Shown here: piece after piece, positions 17,728-26,617 of the stretch
How the letters are laid out: every line of letters starts with the position of its first letter
Numbering within the stretch: position 1 is the stretch's first letter
NCBI GenBank assembly: GCA_016194665.1
Contig: JACQBD010000136.1
Span: 1-38,075 of the forward strand
DNA length: 38,075 bases
Direction: 5' to 3'
Source: Gammaproteobacteria bacterium
GTDB lineage: Bacteria; Pseudomonadota; Gammaproteobacteria; Acidiferrobacterales; Sulfurifustaceae
Made by a program: the position numbers and the translations under genes
The notes under the pieces: model-generated
What the model was told of the DNA's origin: nothing
Databases searched by the model: none
The model's input: the letters and a program-made list of their open reading frames with translations, nothing else

Positions 17728-19714
17728 TGGTCAGCGTCAACCACCAAGTACCGATGCCGATCAACACCAGCAAGATCATAAAAGTTTTGGTGAGCGTGTC
17801 TTTTAAAACCAGCAAACCGTTTGGGTCCAATAAATTCGGCGTCAGGGTTTGCTGGAAATAGACGATGCCGAAGACCGCCGCGGTCAAGCCGGCGATAGCG
17901 ATGAAACGTAAAATAAAACTGCCGATGCGCGCGCGCAATTTAAACGAGTAGTGGCGCGGAACGAATACTTGCATCAGCGCGGAAAGCTGTTCGTGCAGAC
18001 TCGAACCGGTCTTACACGAATCGTGGCAACGCGCATCCAGCGTGCAACACAGCGAACAAATTGAGCCGTCGTAAGCGGGGCAATGCGCCATGTCTTCTTT
18101 TTCGAATTCGTGCTCGCAAATCACGCAACGCCTATTGGTAGCACTAAACACGCCGACCTCGCGCTGCGCAATGTAATATTTTCCTTTGGTCATGAAGGCG
18201 ATGATCGGCGCCAAAATAAACGCCAATACAAGCGCGATAAAGGGAGCGAAGGCTTGCGCCAATGGACCGAACACACCGGCATACGCGGTGATGGAAACGA
18301 TCGAGGCAACCAACATTGAGCCGACGCCGACGGGATTGACGTCATACAAATGCGCGCGCTTGAATTCGATATAAGGAGGACTGAGGCCGAGCGGTTTATT
18401 GACCACCAAATCCGCCACCAGCGCGCCGACCCAAGCGATGGCCACGTTGGAATAAATGCCCAGCACTTTTTCCAAAGCCCCGAAGATACCGAGCTCCATC
18501 AACATCACGGCGATGACGACGTTGAATACCAACCACACGACCCGCCCGGGATGACTGTGCGTGAGGCGCGAGAAAAAATTCGACCAGGCCAGTGAACCGG
18601 CGTAAGCGTTGGTCACGTTAATTTTTAATTGCGACACGACCACAAACAAAGTCGTCACCACTAAGATCACGCGCGGGTCGGAGAACACGTAACTAAATCC
18701 GACCAAATACATTTGCGTCGGTTCGCCGGCTTTATCGATGCCGATTTCATGTTGCAGCGCCAGGAAAGCCAGAAACGCGCCGCCCAAAAGTTTGGCTGCG
18801 CCCAACACGATCCAGCCGGGCCCGGACACCAACATCGCGCTCCACCACTTGACGCGATTCTCTTGCGTGCGCTCCGGTAGGAAACGCAGAAAATCGACTT
18901 GCTCGGCGATCTGCGTGATCAGCGAGAACGCCACCGTGGCCGCGGCGCCGAAAAGAAGTGGATTAAAACTAGCGCCGGACTCCGGTTTGCCGGCAAAGCT
19001 GGTGAGCTCGGAAAAAACCTGCGGATTTTTGTAAGCGATGAATATAAACGGCAACACCATCAATATCAGCCACAGCGGCTGGGTCCACAATTGCAAGCGG
19101 CTTAAGAACGTAACGCCGTGGGTGACGAAGGGAATGATCACCAACGAACTTAATATATATCCCACCGCTACCGGGATATCGAAATACAGTTCGATCACCA
19201 TCGACATGATCGCGGCTTCGAGCGCGAAGAATATAAAAGTAAACGACGCGTAGATCAGCGAGGTGATGGTCGAACCGATGTAGCCGAAGCCCGCGCCGCG
19301 CGTGAGCAGGTCCATGTCGATGTTATATTTCGATCCGTAGTAACCGATCGGCAAACTGGTGAGAAATATAATGATGCCGACAACCGTAATCGCCCAAAAC
19401 GCATTGGTGAAACCGTAGTTGATGGCGATGGAGCCACCGATGGCTTCCAGCGCCAGAAACGAAATCGCACCGAACGCGGTATTGGCCACGCGAAACTCCG
19501 ACCAGCGACGAAATGACCTTGGCGTATAGCGCAAGGCATAATCCTCGAGTGTTTCGGTGGCGACCCAGGTGTTGTAGTCCCGTCTGACTTTGATGATCCG
19601 TTGCGTGCCAGATGGCTGCATGGAATAGCTCGTCCCCGGGCGAGAAAGCGTTACCGGCATTGAATCCAACAGCACAACAAAGCAAGCTTTATGCCAGCGT
19701 TTTTCATTGCGCAA
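17489..19714 (-). CDS. NCS1-type transporter domain fused to sensor-kinase linker, truncated by frameshift/deletion
   Basis: Residues about 60-520 form a multi-helix NCS1 (nucleobase/allantoin/cation symporter) transporter domain. Landmarks include ALEAIGGSIAINYGFTNAFW, LLTRGAGFGYIGS and QLKINVTNAYAGSLAWSNFF. A cysteine-rich segment follows (CVIC, HCPAYDGSICSLCC, then RCHDSC; about 545-590), then two or three membrane helices and a coiled coil (EESNKQTRLLQQEIEEHQKT). After KLQQA, at about 17625, the frame departs from kinase sequence and runs 45 codons to a chance stop at 17489. Whole genes of this type are transporter-like sensors joined to a histidine kinase. In-frame ATGs at 19660 and 19621 are alternative starts; none has a strong ribosome-binding site. 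It is divergent from urtA. The transporter part could still act alone. Confidence 0.82.
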   Translation of the reverse strand: MRNEKRWHKACFVVLLDSMPVTLSRPGTSYSMQPSGTQRIIKVRRDYNTWVATETLEDYALRYTPRSFRRWSEFRVANTAFGAISFLALEAIGGSIAINYGFTNAFWAITVVGIIIFLTSLPIGYYGSKYNIDMDLLTRGAGFGYIGSTITSLIYASFTFIFFALEAAIMSMVIELYFDIPVAVGYILSSLVIIPFVTHGVTFLSRLQLWTQPLWLILMVLPFIFIAYKNPQVFSELTSFAGKPESGASFNPLLFGAAATVAFSLITQIAEQVDFLRFLPERTQENRVKWWSAMLVSGPGWIVLGAAKLLGGAFLAFLALQHEIGIDKAGEPTQMYLVGFSYVFSDPRVILVVTTLFVVVSQLKINVTNAYAGSLAWSNFFSRLTHSHPGRVVWLVFNVVIAVMLMELGIFGALEKVLGIYSNVAIAWVGALVADLVVNKPLGLSPPYIEFKRAHLYDVNPVGVGSMLVASIVSITAYAGVFGPLAQAFAPFIALVLAFILAPIIAFMTKGKYYIAQREVGVFSATNRRCVICEHEFEKEDMAHCPAYDGSICSLCCTLDARCHDSCKTGSSLHEQLSALMQVFVPRHYSFKLRARIGSFILRFIAIAGLTAAVFGIVYFQQTLTPNLLDPNGLLVLKDTLTKTFMILLVLIGIGTWWLTLTNESRLVAQEESNKQTRLLQQEIEEHQKTDAKLQQAAVAKRRFDSDGTQAGNSYYPTKRTALINADQRYFGRGAHRGRTN

Positions 19715-20075
19715 ACGCGGTCATGAAAAGTGGAAAATTCGCATCGTCTCAACGAGATACTGGCATTCTTGTTCGATGAGTCGTATTTAGTTTCCAGCGT
19801 CAATGCACCGGAATGAATCTTTCTTATTCTGCTTGCACCGTTTCAGCACTTAACCCAGAGAACGACTACCAAGTCGATTGCTATCCGCATCAGTCACGCG
19901 CAACAAAAAAATTTAATAATCTTTTTTTTTATTTTTTAACTTCATTTTATTTTTTCGTTGAGAAATTTTTTTCGTGCATCGTCACGCACGCAACGAATAC
20001 GTTAATTGACGTATTGGCCTGGCGTCCATCCGCGCGTCAAATGGAGACCGTCATAAATTACCCAGGAGTTAAAAC
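19715..20075. other. Divergent promoter region between the sensor gene and urtA
   Basis: A 361-bp region with a very T-rich tract (about 19917-19972) and a 20-bp palindrome at 19996-20015. It must carry the urt promoter on the plus strand and probably the sensor promoter on the minus strand. I looked for a sigma-54 -24/-12 element, plausible for nitrogen genes, and saw no convincing match. Confidence 0.5.
19996..20015. promoter_or_regulatory. 20-bp palindrome upstream of urtA, candidate regulator site
   Basis: AATACGT-TAATTG-ACGTATT is a perfect 7-bp inverted repeat with a 6-bp spacer, ending 60 bp before the urtA ATG. LuxR/FixJ-type regulators commonly bind about 20-bp dyads, and such a regulator is encoded in the divergent cluster. 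The link is inference. Confidence 0.45.
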
Positions 20076-21317
20076 ATGAGTACTGAAAGCCAGCACCGCA
20101 CCAGGCACACACGAATTTCAATTTTTATCATCGCTTCGTTTTTATGCATCGGCAGCTTGTTAACTTTTGCGCGCGTCGAGGCGGCCGGTCCACCGACTGC
20201 GCAAGTCAACACCACCGGCCTCGCCGTTACCGACACCACGGTGACCGTCGGCGACTTACATTCCGCCACCGGCACCATGGCCATCAGCGAGATTGGTTCG
20301 ATTCAAGCAGAGTTGTTGGCGATCGATCAGATCAATGCCGCGGGTGGGATACTCGGGCGTAAAATCGAAGTCATCAAAGAAGACGGCGCCAGCGATTGGC
20401 CGAACTTTGCCGAGAAGGCGCGCAAGCTATTGGTGAAGGACAAAGTGGCGGCGGTGTTTGGCTGTTGGACGTCGGCATCGCGCAAAGCGGTGTTGCCGGT
20501 TTTTGAAAAAGAAAATGGCTTGCTTTACTACCCGACCTTCTATGAAGGCTTGGAGCAATCCAAGAACGTCATCTATACCGGTCAAGAAGCCACGCAACAA
20601 ATTATTGCCGGACTTGATTGGGTCACCAAAACTAAAGGGGCCAAGACATTCTTTCTAATCGGTTCGGATTATATTTGGCCACGCACTTCGAACAAGATCG
20701 CGCGCAAACATATCGAGAACGTACTGCACGGCAAGGTCGTCGGCGAGGAATATTATCCACTCGGCACGACCAACTTCCGCTCACTTATTAATAAGGCCAA
20801 ACTCGCCAAGCCCGACGTGATTTACAGCATCGTCGTCGGTGGCAGCAATGTCTCGTGGTTCAAGCAGCTGAAGGCCGCGGATATCACGGGCGATAAGTGG
20901 ACGCTGCTGACGATCTCGACCACCGAGGATGAAGTAAAAGGCATCGGCGGTGAATCCGTGCTCAACTTTTACTCGGCGATGAAGTATTTCCAAACGCTGA
21001 AAAATCCCAATAACGAAAAGTTTGTCGCCGCCTTCAAGGCCAAGTACGGCGCTGATAGCGTTATCGGCGACGTCACGCAAGCGGCTTACCTCGGCCCGTG
21101 GTTGTGGAAAGCCGCGGTCGAAAAGGCCGGCAGTTTCGACGTCGATAAAGTCGTGGCCGCTTCGCCGGGCATCGAACTCAGCAGCGCACCGGAAGGTTAC
21201 GTGAAGGTTCACGCGAATCATCATCTATGGAGCAAGCTGCGTATCGGGCGCTGGCGTCGGCGCTGCTGTTGTGAAATTTACCGCTACCACCGTCGCAGGA
21301 GCGTTAATCATGGCTGA
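20076..21317 (+). CDS. urtA: UrtA-like periplasmic substrate-binding protein of a urea/amide ABC transporter
   Basis: A 413-residue protein with an N-terminal signal peptide (about residues 14-37). The family signatures are clear: TVTVGDLHSATGTMAISE, LVKDKVAAVFGCWTSASRKAVLPV and YYPTFYEGLEQSKNVIYTG. UrtA binds urea (or short amides in the related Fmd system) in the periplasm and delivers it to UrtBC. The start follows CCAGGAG. The last 20 or so residues, after LWSKLRIG, are an Arg/Cys-rich run unlike the usual UrtA ending, suggesting loss of the true C-terminus by a small indel or deletion. The stop overlaps the urtB start by 8 bp. Confidence 0.93.
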   Translation: MSTESQHRTRHTRISIFIIASFLCIGSLLTFARVEAAGPPTAQVNTTGLAVTDTTVTVGDLHSATGTMAISEIGSIQAELLAIDQINAAGGILGRKIEVIKEDGASDWPNFAEKARKLLVKDKVAAVFGCWTSASRKAVLPVFEKENGLLYYPTFYEGLEQSKNVIYTGQEATQQIIAGLDWVTKTKGAKTFFLIGSDYIWPRTSNKIARKHIENVLHGKVVGEEYYPLGTTNFRSLINKAKLAKPDVIYSIVVGGSNVSWFKQLKAADITGDKWTLLTISTTEDEVKGIGGESVLNFYSAMKYFQTLKNPNNEKFVAAFKAKYGADSVIGDVTQAAYLGPWLWKAAVEKAGSFDVDKVVAASPGIELSSAPEGYVKVHANHHLWSKLRIGRWRRRCCCEIYRYHRRRSVNHG

Positions 21318-22221
21318 GACTTCTACCCTGTTCACCACTTTGTTAATGCAAGGCTTCGCCGGCATGAGCCTCTTCAGCGTCTTGCTGCTGATGGCGCTGG
21401 GCCTGGCGATTATTTTCGGGCAGATGGGCGTGATCAACATGGCGCATGGCGAGTTCATGACCATCGGCGCCTACACGACTTACATCATGTCGACGTTTGC
21501 CGAAGCCCACGGTTTTATCAACCAATATTTTATTCTGGCCTTGATCGCGGCGTTTGCGATTGCCTTCGCCGCCGGTTATTTATTGGAATATCTTTTGATC
21601 CGGCGTTTATATAAACGTCCGCTCGATACGCTCCTGGCGACCTGGGGTGTCAGCCTGGTGATGCAGCAAGCTTTCCGCGAAATTTTTGGCGCGCGCGAGG
21701 TCAGCCCGGCACTTCCCGAATGGTTAACGGGTTCTTACCAACCGGCCCCTGGCATCGACCTGCCGGTGAGCGGCTTGATGGTGCTGGTGTTGATGCTGGT
21801 CGTCACCTTCGGCGTGTGGCTGATGATGTATCGCTCGCGCTGGGGCATACGCGTGCGCGCCACCACGCAGAACCGCGTGATCGCCGACGCCGTCGGCATC
21901 AACACCAAACGCGTGGACCGTATCACCTTCGCCCTGGGCTGCGGTCTGGCCGGCATCGCTGGCGCGGCGTTCACCACGATTGCTTCCACCGGCCCAACCA
22001 CCGGCAGTTTATTTATCGTCGATACCTTCTTAGTCGTGGTCTTCGGGGGCGCCGCCAGTTTATTCGGCACCATCGCCTCGGCGTTCACCATCGCGCAAGC
22101 GCAATCGGGATTGGAATTTCTCATGACCGGTTCGATGGCCAAAGTCATCACCTTGGTGAGCGTGGTGCTGATTCTAATGATGCGTCCGGAAGGTTTGTTT
22201 TCGGTCAAGGTACGTAAGTAA
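21310..22221 (+). CDS. urtB: UrtB-like urea/amide ABC transporter permease
   Basis: About 303 residues from the ATG at 21310, which has AGGAG 9 bp upstream. The frame is open further upstream to an ATG at 21271, but that lies inside urtA and lacks a ribosome-binding site. It is a branched-chain-amino-acid-type permease with about eight membrane helices and the landmarks GLAIIFGQMGVINMAHGEF near the N-terminus and RVDRITFALGCGLAGIAGAA in the coupling region. UrtB proteins are often longer because of an N-terminal extension; this one has only the permease core, as in related amide transporters. It pairs with UrtC in the inner membrane. Confidence 0.94.
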   Translation: MAETSTLFTTLLMQGFAGMSLFSVLLLMALGLAIIFGQMGVINMAHGEFMTIGAYTTYIMSTFAEAHGFINQYFILALIAAFAIAFAAGYLLEYLLIRRLYKRPLDTLLATWGVSLVMQQAFREIFGAREVSPALPEWLTGSYQPAPGIDLPVSGLMVLVLMLVVTFGVWLMMYRSRWGIRVRATTQNRVIADAVGINTKRVDRITFALGCGLAGIAGAAFTTIASTGPTTGSLFIVDTFLVVVFGGAASLFGTIASAFTIAQAQSGLEFLMTGSMAKVITLVSVVLILMMRPEGLFSVKVRK

Positions 22222-22241
22222 ATCCGAGGAGAAAAATACTC

Positions 22242-23393
22242 ATGCCAAAGAAACTACTTAGTCATTGGATAACAGCAAAGAATCGCTCTGACCTGATCAA
22301 CCTGGCTTTATTGGCTTTGTTGCTTCTGGTCGTGCTGCCATTGGCCTTGGATATTTTTCGTTTAAATCTGGTCGGCAAATATCTGACCTTCGCGTTTGTC
22401 GCGGTCGGGTTGGTGCTGTGCTGGGGCTATGGCGGCATTTTGAGTTTGGGTCAGGGAATTTTCTTCGGCCTCGGCGGTTATTGCATGGCGATGTTCTTAA
22501 AGCTCGAAGCTTCCGATCCCGTCAGCACCGCGATTCAATCCACGCCCGGCATTCCCGACTTCATGGATTGGAATCAGATCAAAGCGCTGCCGTGGTTCTG
22601 GGAACCTTTCCATAGCTTCAGTTTCACTTTAATAGCGGTGTTGATTTTGCCGACGCTGTTCGCTTATCTCATCGGCGTGGCCATGTTTAAACGTCGCGTC
22701 GGCGGTGTGTACTTCGCCATCATCACCCAGGCGATCGCACTGATCTTGACGGTGCTGATTGTCGGTCAGCAAGGTCTCACGGGCGGCATCAATGGTATTA
22801 CCGATCTCAAGACCTTGCTCGGTTGGGACATTCGCACCAACTCCGCGCGTTACATACTTTACTACATTAACGCGGCATTGCTGCTCGGCGGAATTGTTTT
22901 CAGTCGCTGGCTGCTATCGAGCAAACTCGGTTTGCTGCTGGTGGCGCTGCGCGACAAAGAAGAACGCGTACGCTTTTCCGGTTACGACGTAGCCAATCTC
23001 AAAATATTCACCTTCTGCGTGGCGGCACTGTTCTCCGCCGTCGGCGGCGCTATGTTTACGCTGCAAGTGGGATTCATGTCGCCCTCCTTTGTCGGCATCG
23101 TACCCTCGATCGAAATGGTGATATTCACCGCCGTCGGCGGACGCCTGTCCTTGATCGGCGCGGTCTACGGCGCGCTGTTAGTCAATTTTGGAAAATCCTA
23201 TTTCTCGGAAACCTTTGCGGACCTGTGGCTGTATCTGATGGGCGCCTTATTCATCGGCGTGGTGCTGTTCTTACCCAACGGCTTGGCGGGATTGTTCCGC
23301 GAGCCGCGGCAAACATGGTTGCTGATAAAGCATACCGCTCTGATGTTAGTGGCGAAGCTGCGACCCGCACGCTTGCGCCCCGAAGGCAAATAG
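22242..23393 (+). CDS. urtC: UrtC-like urea/amide ABC transporter permease
   Basis: A 383-residue LivM-type permease, full family length, with about ten hydrophobic segments. Landmarks are LCWGYGGILSLGQGIFFGLGGYCMAMFLKL, split across the first conserved loop (here about residues 65-95), GGINGITDL and the late FLPNGLAGLF. A GAGGAG site precedes the ATG, 20 bp after the urtB stop. It forms the inner-membrane channel with UrtB. The basic C-terminal tail is short. Confidence 0.95.
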   Translation: MPKKLLSHWITAKNRSDLINLALLALLLLVVLPLALDIFRLNLVGKYLTFAFVAVGLVLCWGYGGILSLGQGIFFGLGGYCMAMFLKLEASDPVSTAIQSTPGIPDFMDWNQIKALPWFWEPFHSFSFTLIAVLILPTLFAYLIGVAMFKRRVGGVYFAIITQAIALILTVLIVGQQGLTGGINGITDLKTLLGWDIRTNSARYILYYINAALLLGGIVFSRWLLSSKLGLLLVALRDKEERVRFSGYDVANLKIFTFCVAALFSAVGGAMFTLQVGFMSPSFVGIVPSIEMVIFTAVGGRLSLIGAVYGALLVNFGKSYFSETFADLWLYLMGALFIGVVLFLPNGLAGLFREPRQTWLLIKHTALMLVAKLRPARLRPEGK

Positions 23394-23409
23394 GCCAAAG
23401 GAGATCTAC

Positions 23410-24153
23410 ATGTTAAAGAAAGAAATATTGCTAGCGATCGAAGATCTCACCGTTTCCTTCGATGGTTTTCGCGCCGTCGATGCCGTCAACTTGTACGTCG
23501 ATAAAGGCGAAGTGCGCGTGATCATCGGCCCCAACGGCGCCGGTAAAACTACTTTGCTCGATTTGATTTGCGGCAAAACTCACGCCAGCTCGGGCACCAT
23601 CAAGTTCAAAAACATCGAGCTGCGGGATTTAGACGAACATCACATCGTGCGCGCCGGCGTGGGACGCAAGTTTCAAACCCCCTCGATTTACGAAGATCTC
23701 ACCGTCTACCAGAATCTGGAAGTCTCGTTTCCGCGCGGACGTAGCGCCTTCGGCAGTCTGTTTTTTAAACGCACGCAAGATGTCGTGGATCGCGTGCAAG
23801 AAATCGCCGCCGAAATTTTATTAACCGAGCAACTGCATCAGCTCGCTGGCCTACTCAGCCACGGACAAAAACAGTGGCTCGAGATCGGCATGCTGCTGAT
23901 CCAAAACCCGGAACTGTTAATGCTCGATGAACCGGTCGCGGGCATGAGCGTGCGCGAACGCCAACAAACCGCGGAACTGCTCAAACGCATCAGCGCCAAC
24001 CGCTCGGTGATCGTTATAGAACATGACATGGAATTCGTGCGCGCCATCGCGCACCGCGTGACCGTGCTGCATCAAGGACGGGTGCTGATGGAAGGAAGTA
24101 TGGACGCGGTGCAGGCCGACGAACGCGTCATCGAAGCTTATCTGGGACATTGA
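23410..24153 (+). CDS. urtD: UrtD-like ABC transporter ATPase
   Basis: A 247-residue LivG-type ATPase. Walker A is GPNGAGKTT at 40-48, the Q-loop lies near 89, the signature LSHGQ is at 149-153, Walker B (ELLMLDEP) at 168-175 and the H-loop His at about 205. The start follows AAAGGAG. It energises urea or amide import with UrtE. It lies 16 bp after urtC and 12 bp before urtE. All catalytic motifs are intact. Confidence 0.96.
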   Translation: MLKKEILLAIEDLTVSFDGFRAVDAVNLYVDKGEVRVIIGPNGAGKTTLLDLICGKTHASSGTIKFKNIELRDLDEHHIVRAGVGRKFQTPSIYEDLTVYQNLEVSFPRGRSAFGSLFFKRTQDVVDRVQEIAAEILLTEQLHQLAGLLSHGQKQWLEIGMLLIQNPELLMLDEPVAGMSVRERQQTAELLKRISANRSVIVIEHDMEFVRAIAHRVTVLHQGRVLMEGSMDAVQADERVIEAYLGH

Positions 24154-24165
24154 AGGAGAACCGCG

Positions 24166-24855
24166 ATGCTAGAAGTGCAAAATTTAAGCGTGAGCTACGG
24201 CCAAAGTAGCGTCATCGAATCCTTACAGCTGTCGATCGAAAAAAATGAAACGCTGGCGATTCTCGGGCGCAACGGCATGGGCAAATCCACACTGTTGCGG
24301 GCCTTGATCGGCATCCTGCCGGCGCGCACCGGCAAGATCAGCTTGAATGGAATGGAGCTGACCAAAAACGAAAGTCATGAGCGCGTGGCGCGTGGCTTGG
24401 CGTACGTGCCGCAAGGTCGCGGAATTTTTCCGAGCCTGACGGTGGAAGAAAATATTAAAACCGGGTTGGAAAACGCTAAAGACCATCGCGTGCCCGATGA
24501 AATCTATTCGCTGTTTCCGGTGCTCTACGAGATGCGTCGGCGCAAGGGCGGCAATCTTTCCGGCGGTCAGCAGCAGCAATTGGCCATCAGTCGCGCTTTG
24601 GTCAGTAATCCATCGGTACTGCTGTTGGATGAACCGACCGAAGGCATTCAGCCTTCCATTATTAAAGATCTGGCCAAGGCGCTGAATGAAATTAAACGTC
24701 TGCGCAAGATCGCCATCGTCGTATCTGAACAAGTGTTGAGCTTCGCGCTGGATGTCGCCGACCGCATTTTAATTATCGAAAAAGGCCGCATCGTTCATGA
24801 AAACCTGCGCGCCAACGTCGATGCCAAAAAGTTAAGCCAATATTTATCCGTCTAA
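24166..24855 (+). CDS. urtE: UrtE-like ABC transporter ATPase
   Basis: A 229-residue LivF-type ATPase. Walker A is GRNGMGKST at 34-42, the signature LSGGQ is at 131-135 and Walker B (VLLLDEP) begins at 151. The phrases YVPQGRGIFPSLTVEEN and DEPTEGIQPSII are characteristic of UrtE. In place of the usual H-loop His the sequence reads VVSEQVLSFAL, as commonly seen in UrtE proteins. GAAGGAGA precedes the ATG. It is the last transporter gene, 15 bp before fmdA. Confidence 0.96.
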   Translation: MLEVQNLSVSYGQSSVIESLQLSIEKNETLAILGRNGMGKSTLLRALIGILPARTGKISLNGMELTKNESHERVARGLAYVPQGRGIFPSLTVEENIKTGLENAKDHRVPDEIYSLFPVLYEMRRRKGGNLSGGQQQQLAISRALVSNPSVLLLDEPTEGIQPSIIKDLAKALNEIKRLRKIAIVVSEQVLSFALDVADRILIIEKGRIVHENLRANVDAKKLSQYLSV

Positions 24856-24870
24856 TCATAGGAGAAAGCC

Positions 24871-26097
24871 ATGCTTGAAACATTGATCAAAGTCGACGTG
24901 AATAAGGCGCCAGCGGATCAAGCCGGCATGATTCATAACCGCTGGCATCCGGATATCCCGATGGTCGCGACCGTGAAACCCGGCGCCGAGTTTCGTATCG
25001 AATGCATCGACTGGACCGGCGGCCAGATACAAAACGACAACTCGGCCACCGATATTCTTAAAGTCGATCTCACCAAGGTGCATTACCTCAGCGGTCCCAT
25101 CGGCGTCGACGGCGCCGAACCCGGCGATTTATTAGTCGTGGATATTCTCGATATCGGCACGCTCGCCGATTCCGATTGGGGGTTCACCGGAATTTTCGCC
25201 AAAAGCAACGGCGGCGGCTTCCTCACTGAACATTACCCCGAGGCGCGCAAAGCTTGCTGGGATTTTCACGGCATCTTCGCCACGTCGCGGCACATTCCCA
25301 ACGTGCAATTCGCCGGCATCATGCATCCCGGTTTAATTGGATGTCTGCCATCGGCCGAATTGCTGGCGAAATGGAATCAACGCGAACAAGCATTGGTGGC
25401 GACCGATCCTAACCGTGTGCCACCGCTGGCGGCCCTACCCTACGCCGATACTGCACTCATGGGTCGCATGAAGCCGGAACAAGCCAAAGAAGCCGCCAAG
25501 GTCGCGGCGCGCACCGTACCGCCGCGCGAGCACGGCGGCAATTGCGACATCAAAAATTTATCGCGCGGTTCGAAAGTGTATTTTCCGGTCTACGTCAAAG
25601 GCGGCGGCTTGTCGATGGGCGATATTCATTTCTCGCAAGGCGACGGCGAAATTACTTTTTGCGGCGCCATCGAGATGGCCGGCTGGCTGGAACTGCGCGT
25701 GTCGCTGATCAAGGACGGTGTAAAAAAATACGGCATCACCAATCCCATCTTCAAGCCCAGCCCCTTGGAACCGCGTTACTCGGATTATTTAATCTTCGAA
25801 GGAATTTCCGTGGACGAATCGGGCAAGCAACATTACTTGGACGCGCACGTTGCTTATCGGCGCGCCTGTTTAAACGCCATCGAATATTTAAAGAAATTCG
25901 GTTACAGCGGCGAACAAGCCTACGCCATCCTCGGCACCGCGCCGGTCGAAGGCCATATCAGCGGCATCGTCGATATTCCCAATGCGTGCGCGACGTTGTG
26001 GGTACCGACCGAAATTTTTGATTTTAATATTCGCCCGAATGAATCGGGACCGGTGAAGTACCTCACTGGAAAAACCGACCTGGCCACCGTGACATGA
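24871..26097 (+). CDS. fmdA: Formamidase / acetamidase (FmdA/AmdA family)
   Basis: A 408-residue cytoplasmic amidohydrolase of the FmdA_AmdA family, full length. Features include NRWHPDIPMVATVKPG near the N-terminus, ADSDWGFTG, PNVQFAGIMHPGLIGCLPS, the HGGNCDIKNL segment, and HFSQGDGEITFCGAIEM. Members hydrolyse formamide or short aliphatic amides to the acid and ammonia. AGGAGA precedes the ATG, 15 bp after urtE. Its position at the end of the transporter operon suggests that the imported substrate includes formamide or other short amides besides, or instead of, urea; no urease gene is in the window. Methylophilus methylotrophus has a comparable amide-urea transport and fmdAB arrangement. 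Confidence 0.95.
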   Translation: MLETLIKVDVNKAPADQAGMIHNRWHPDIPMVATVKPGAEFRIECIDWTGGQIQNDNSATDILKVDLTKVHYLSGPIGVDGAEPGDLLVVDILDIGTLADSDWGFTGIFAKSNGGGFLTEHYPEARKACWDFHGIFATSRHIPNVQFAGIMHPGLIGCLPSAELLAKWNQREQALVATDPNRVPPLAALPYADTALMGRMKPEQAKEAAKVAARTVPPREHGGNCDIKNLSRGSKVYFPVYVKGGGLSMGDIHFSQGDGEITFCGAIEMAGWLELRVSLIKDGVKKYGITNPIFKPSPLEPRYSDYLIFEGISVDESGKQHYLDAHVAYRRACLNAIEYLKKFGYSGEQAYAILGTAPVEGHISGIVDIPNACATLWVPTEIFDFNIRPNESGPVKYLTGKTDLATVT

Positions 26098-26160
26098 AGA
26101 TAAATCAGAATGCGATAGTTGAAAACCTTTTAGATCGTTTATTTTTGAGGAGCTAACACC

Positions 26161-26454
26161 ATGCCTATTTATGAATATCATTGTCCCAACTGTGGCGTTT
26201 TCTCCGATCTTACTGTGATGCAACAAGCGGCTAAACCGGCGCGCTGCCCCAGCTGTGGCGCGCTGGCGCCGCGCGTGCTTTCGGTACCGCGTTTAACCAC
26301 GCTGTCGCGCGCGCAGAAAATCGCCGGCGACCGAAACGAAAAAAGCGCGCATGAACCGACACGCGTGCGTCGTCAAACTTGCGCCACGGGAAATTGCGGA
26401 CACACACATCATCGGCGCTCGCCGGCACAACGGCCATGGATGCTCGGACACTAA
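26161..26454 (+). CDS. fmdB: FmdB-family zinc-ribbon regulatory protein
   Basis: A 97-residue protein. The N-terminal zinc ribbon reads PIYEYHCPNCG with the second CPSCG about 20 residues later, giving two CxxC knuckles. The C-terminus is basic, with a second Cys/His cluster (CATGNCGHTHH). FmdB proteins are putative regulators first described beside formamidase in methylotrophs; their biochemical role is unsettled. A TGAGGAG site precedes the ATG, 63 bp after fmdA, so it is probably the last gene of the operon. Confidence 0.9.
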   Translation: MPIYEYHCPNCGVFSDLTVMQQAAKPARCPSCGALAPRVLSVPRLTTLSRAQKIAGDRNEKSAHEPTRVRRQTCATGNCGHTHHRRSPAQRPWMLGH

Positions 26455-26617
26455 AAAATATTTTTGCACCAAAAAGGCAAACCTAACTCACTTATCGCAC
26501 AAATTGAGGGCGTGGTATTTTTAAGATTCATTAGCAATTCCAACACTTGTAAAAAGCCATACGCGCGATGTTCCAGCATGGCGCATGCATTTTTTCATTT
26601 AACGTTCAGGGTATCCG

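Noticed and set aside
19900-20075. Sigma-54 promoter before urtA
   Set aside because: No TGGCAC-N5-TTGC-like element with correct spacing was found despite the nitrogen-related function.
21271-21310. Earlier ATG start for urtB
   Set aside because: It lies inside urtA and lacks a ribosome-binding site; the ATG at 21310 has AGGAG at proper spacing.
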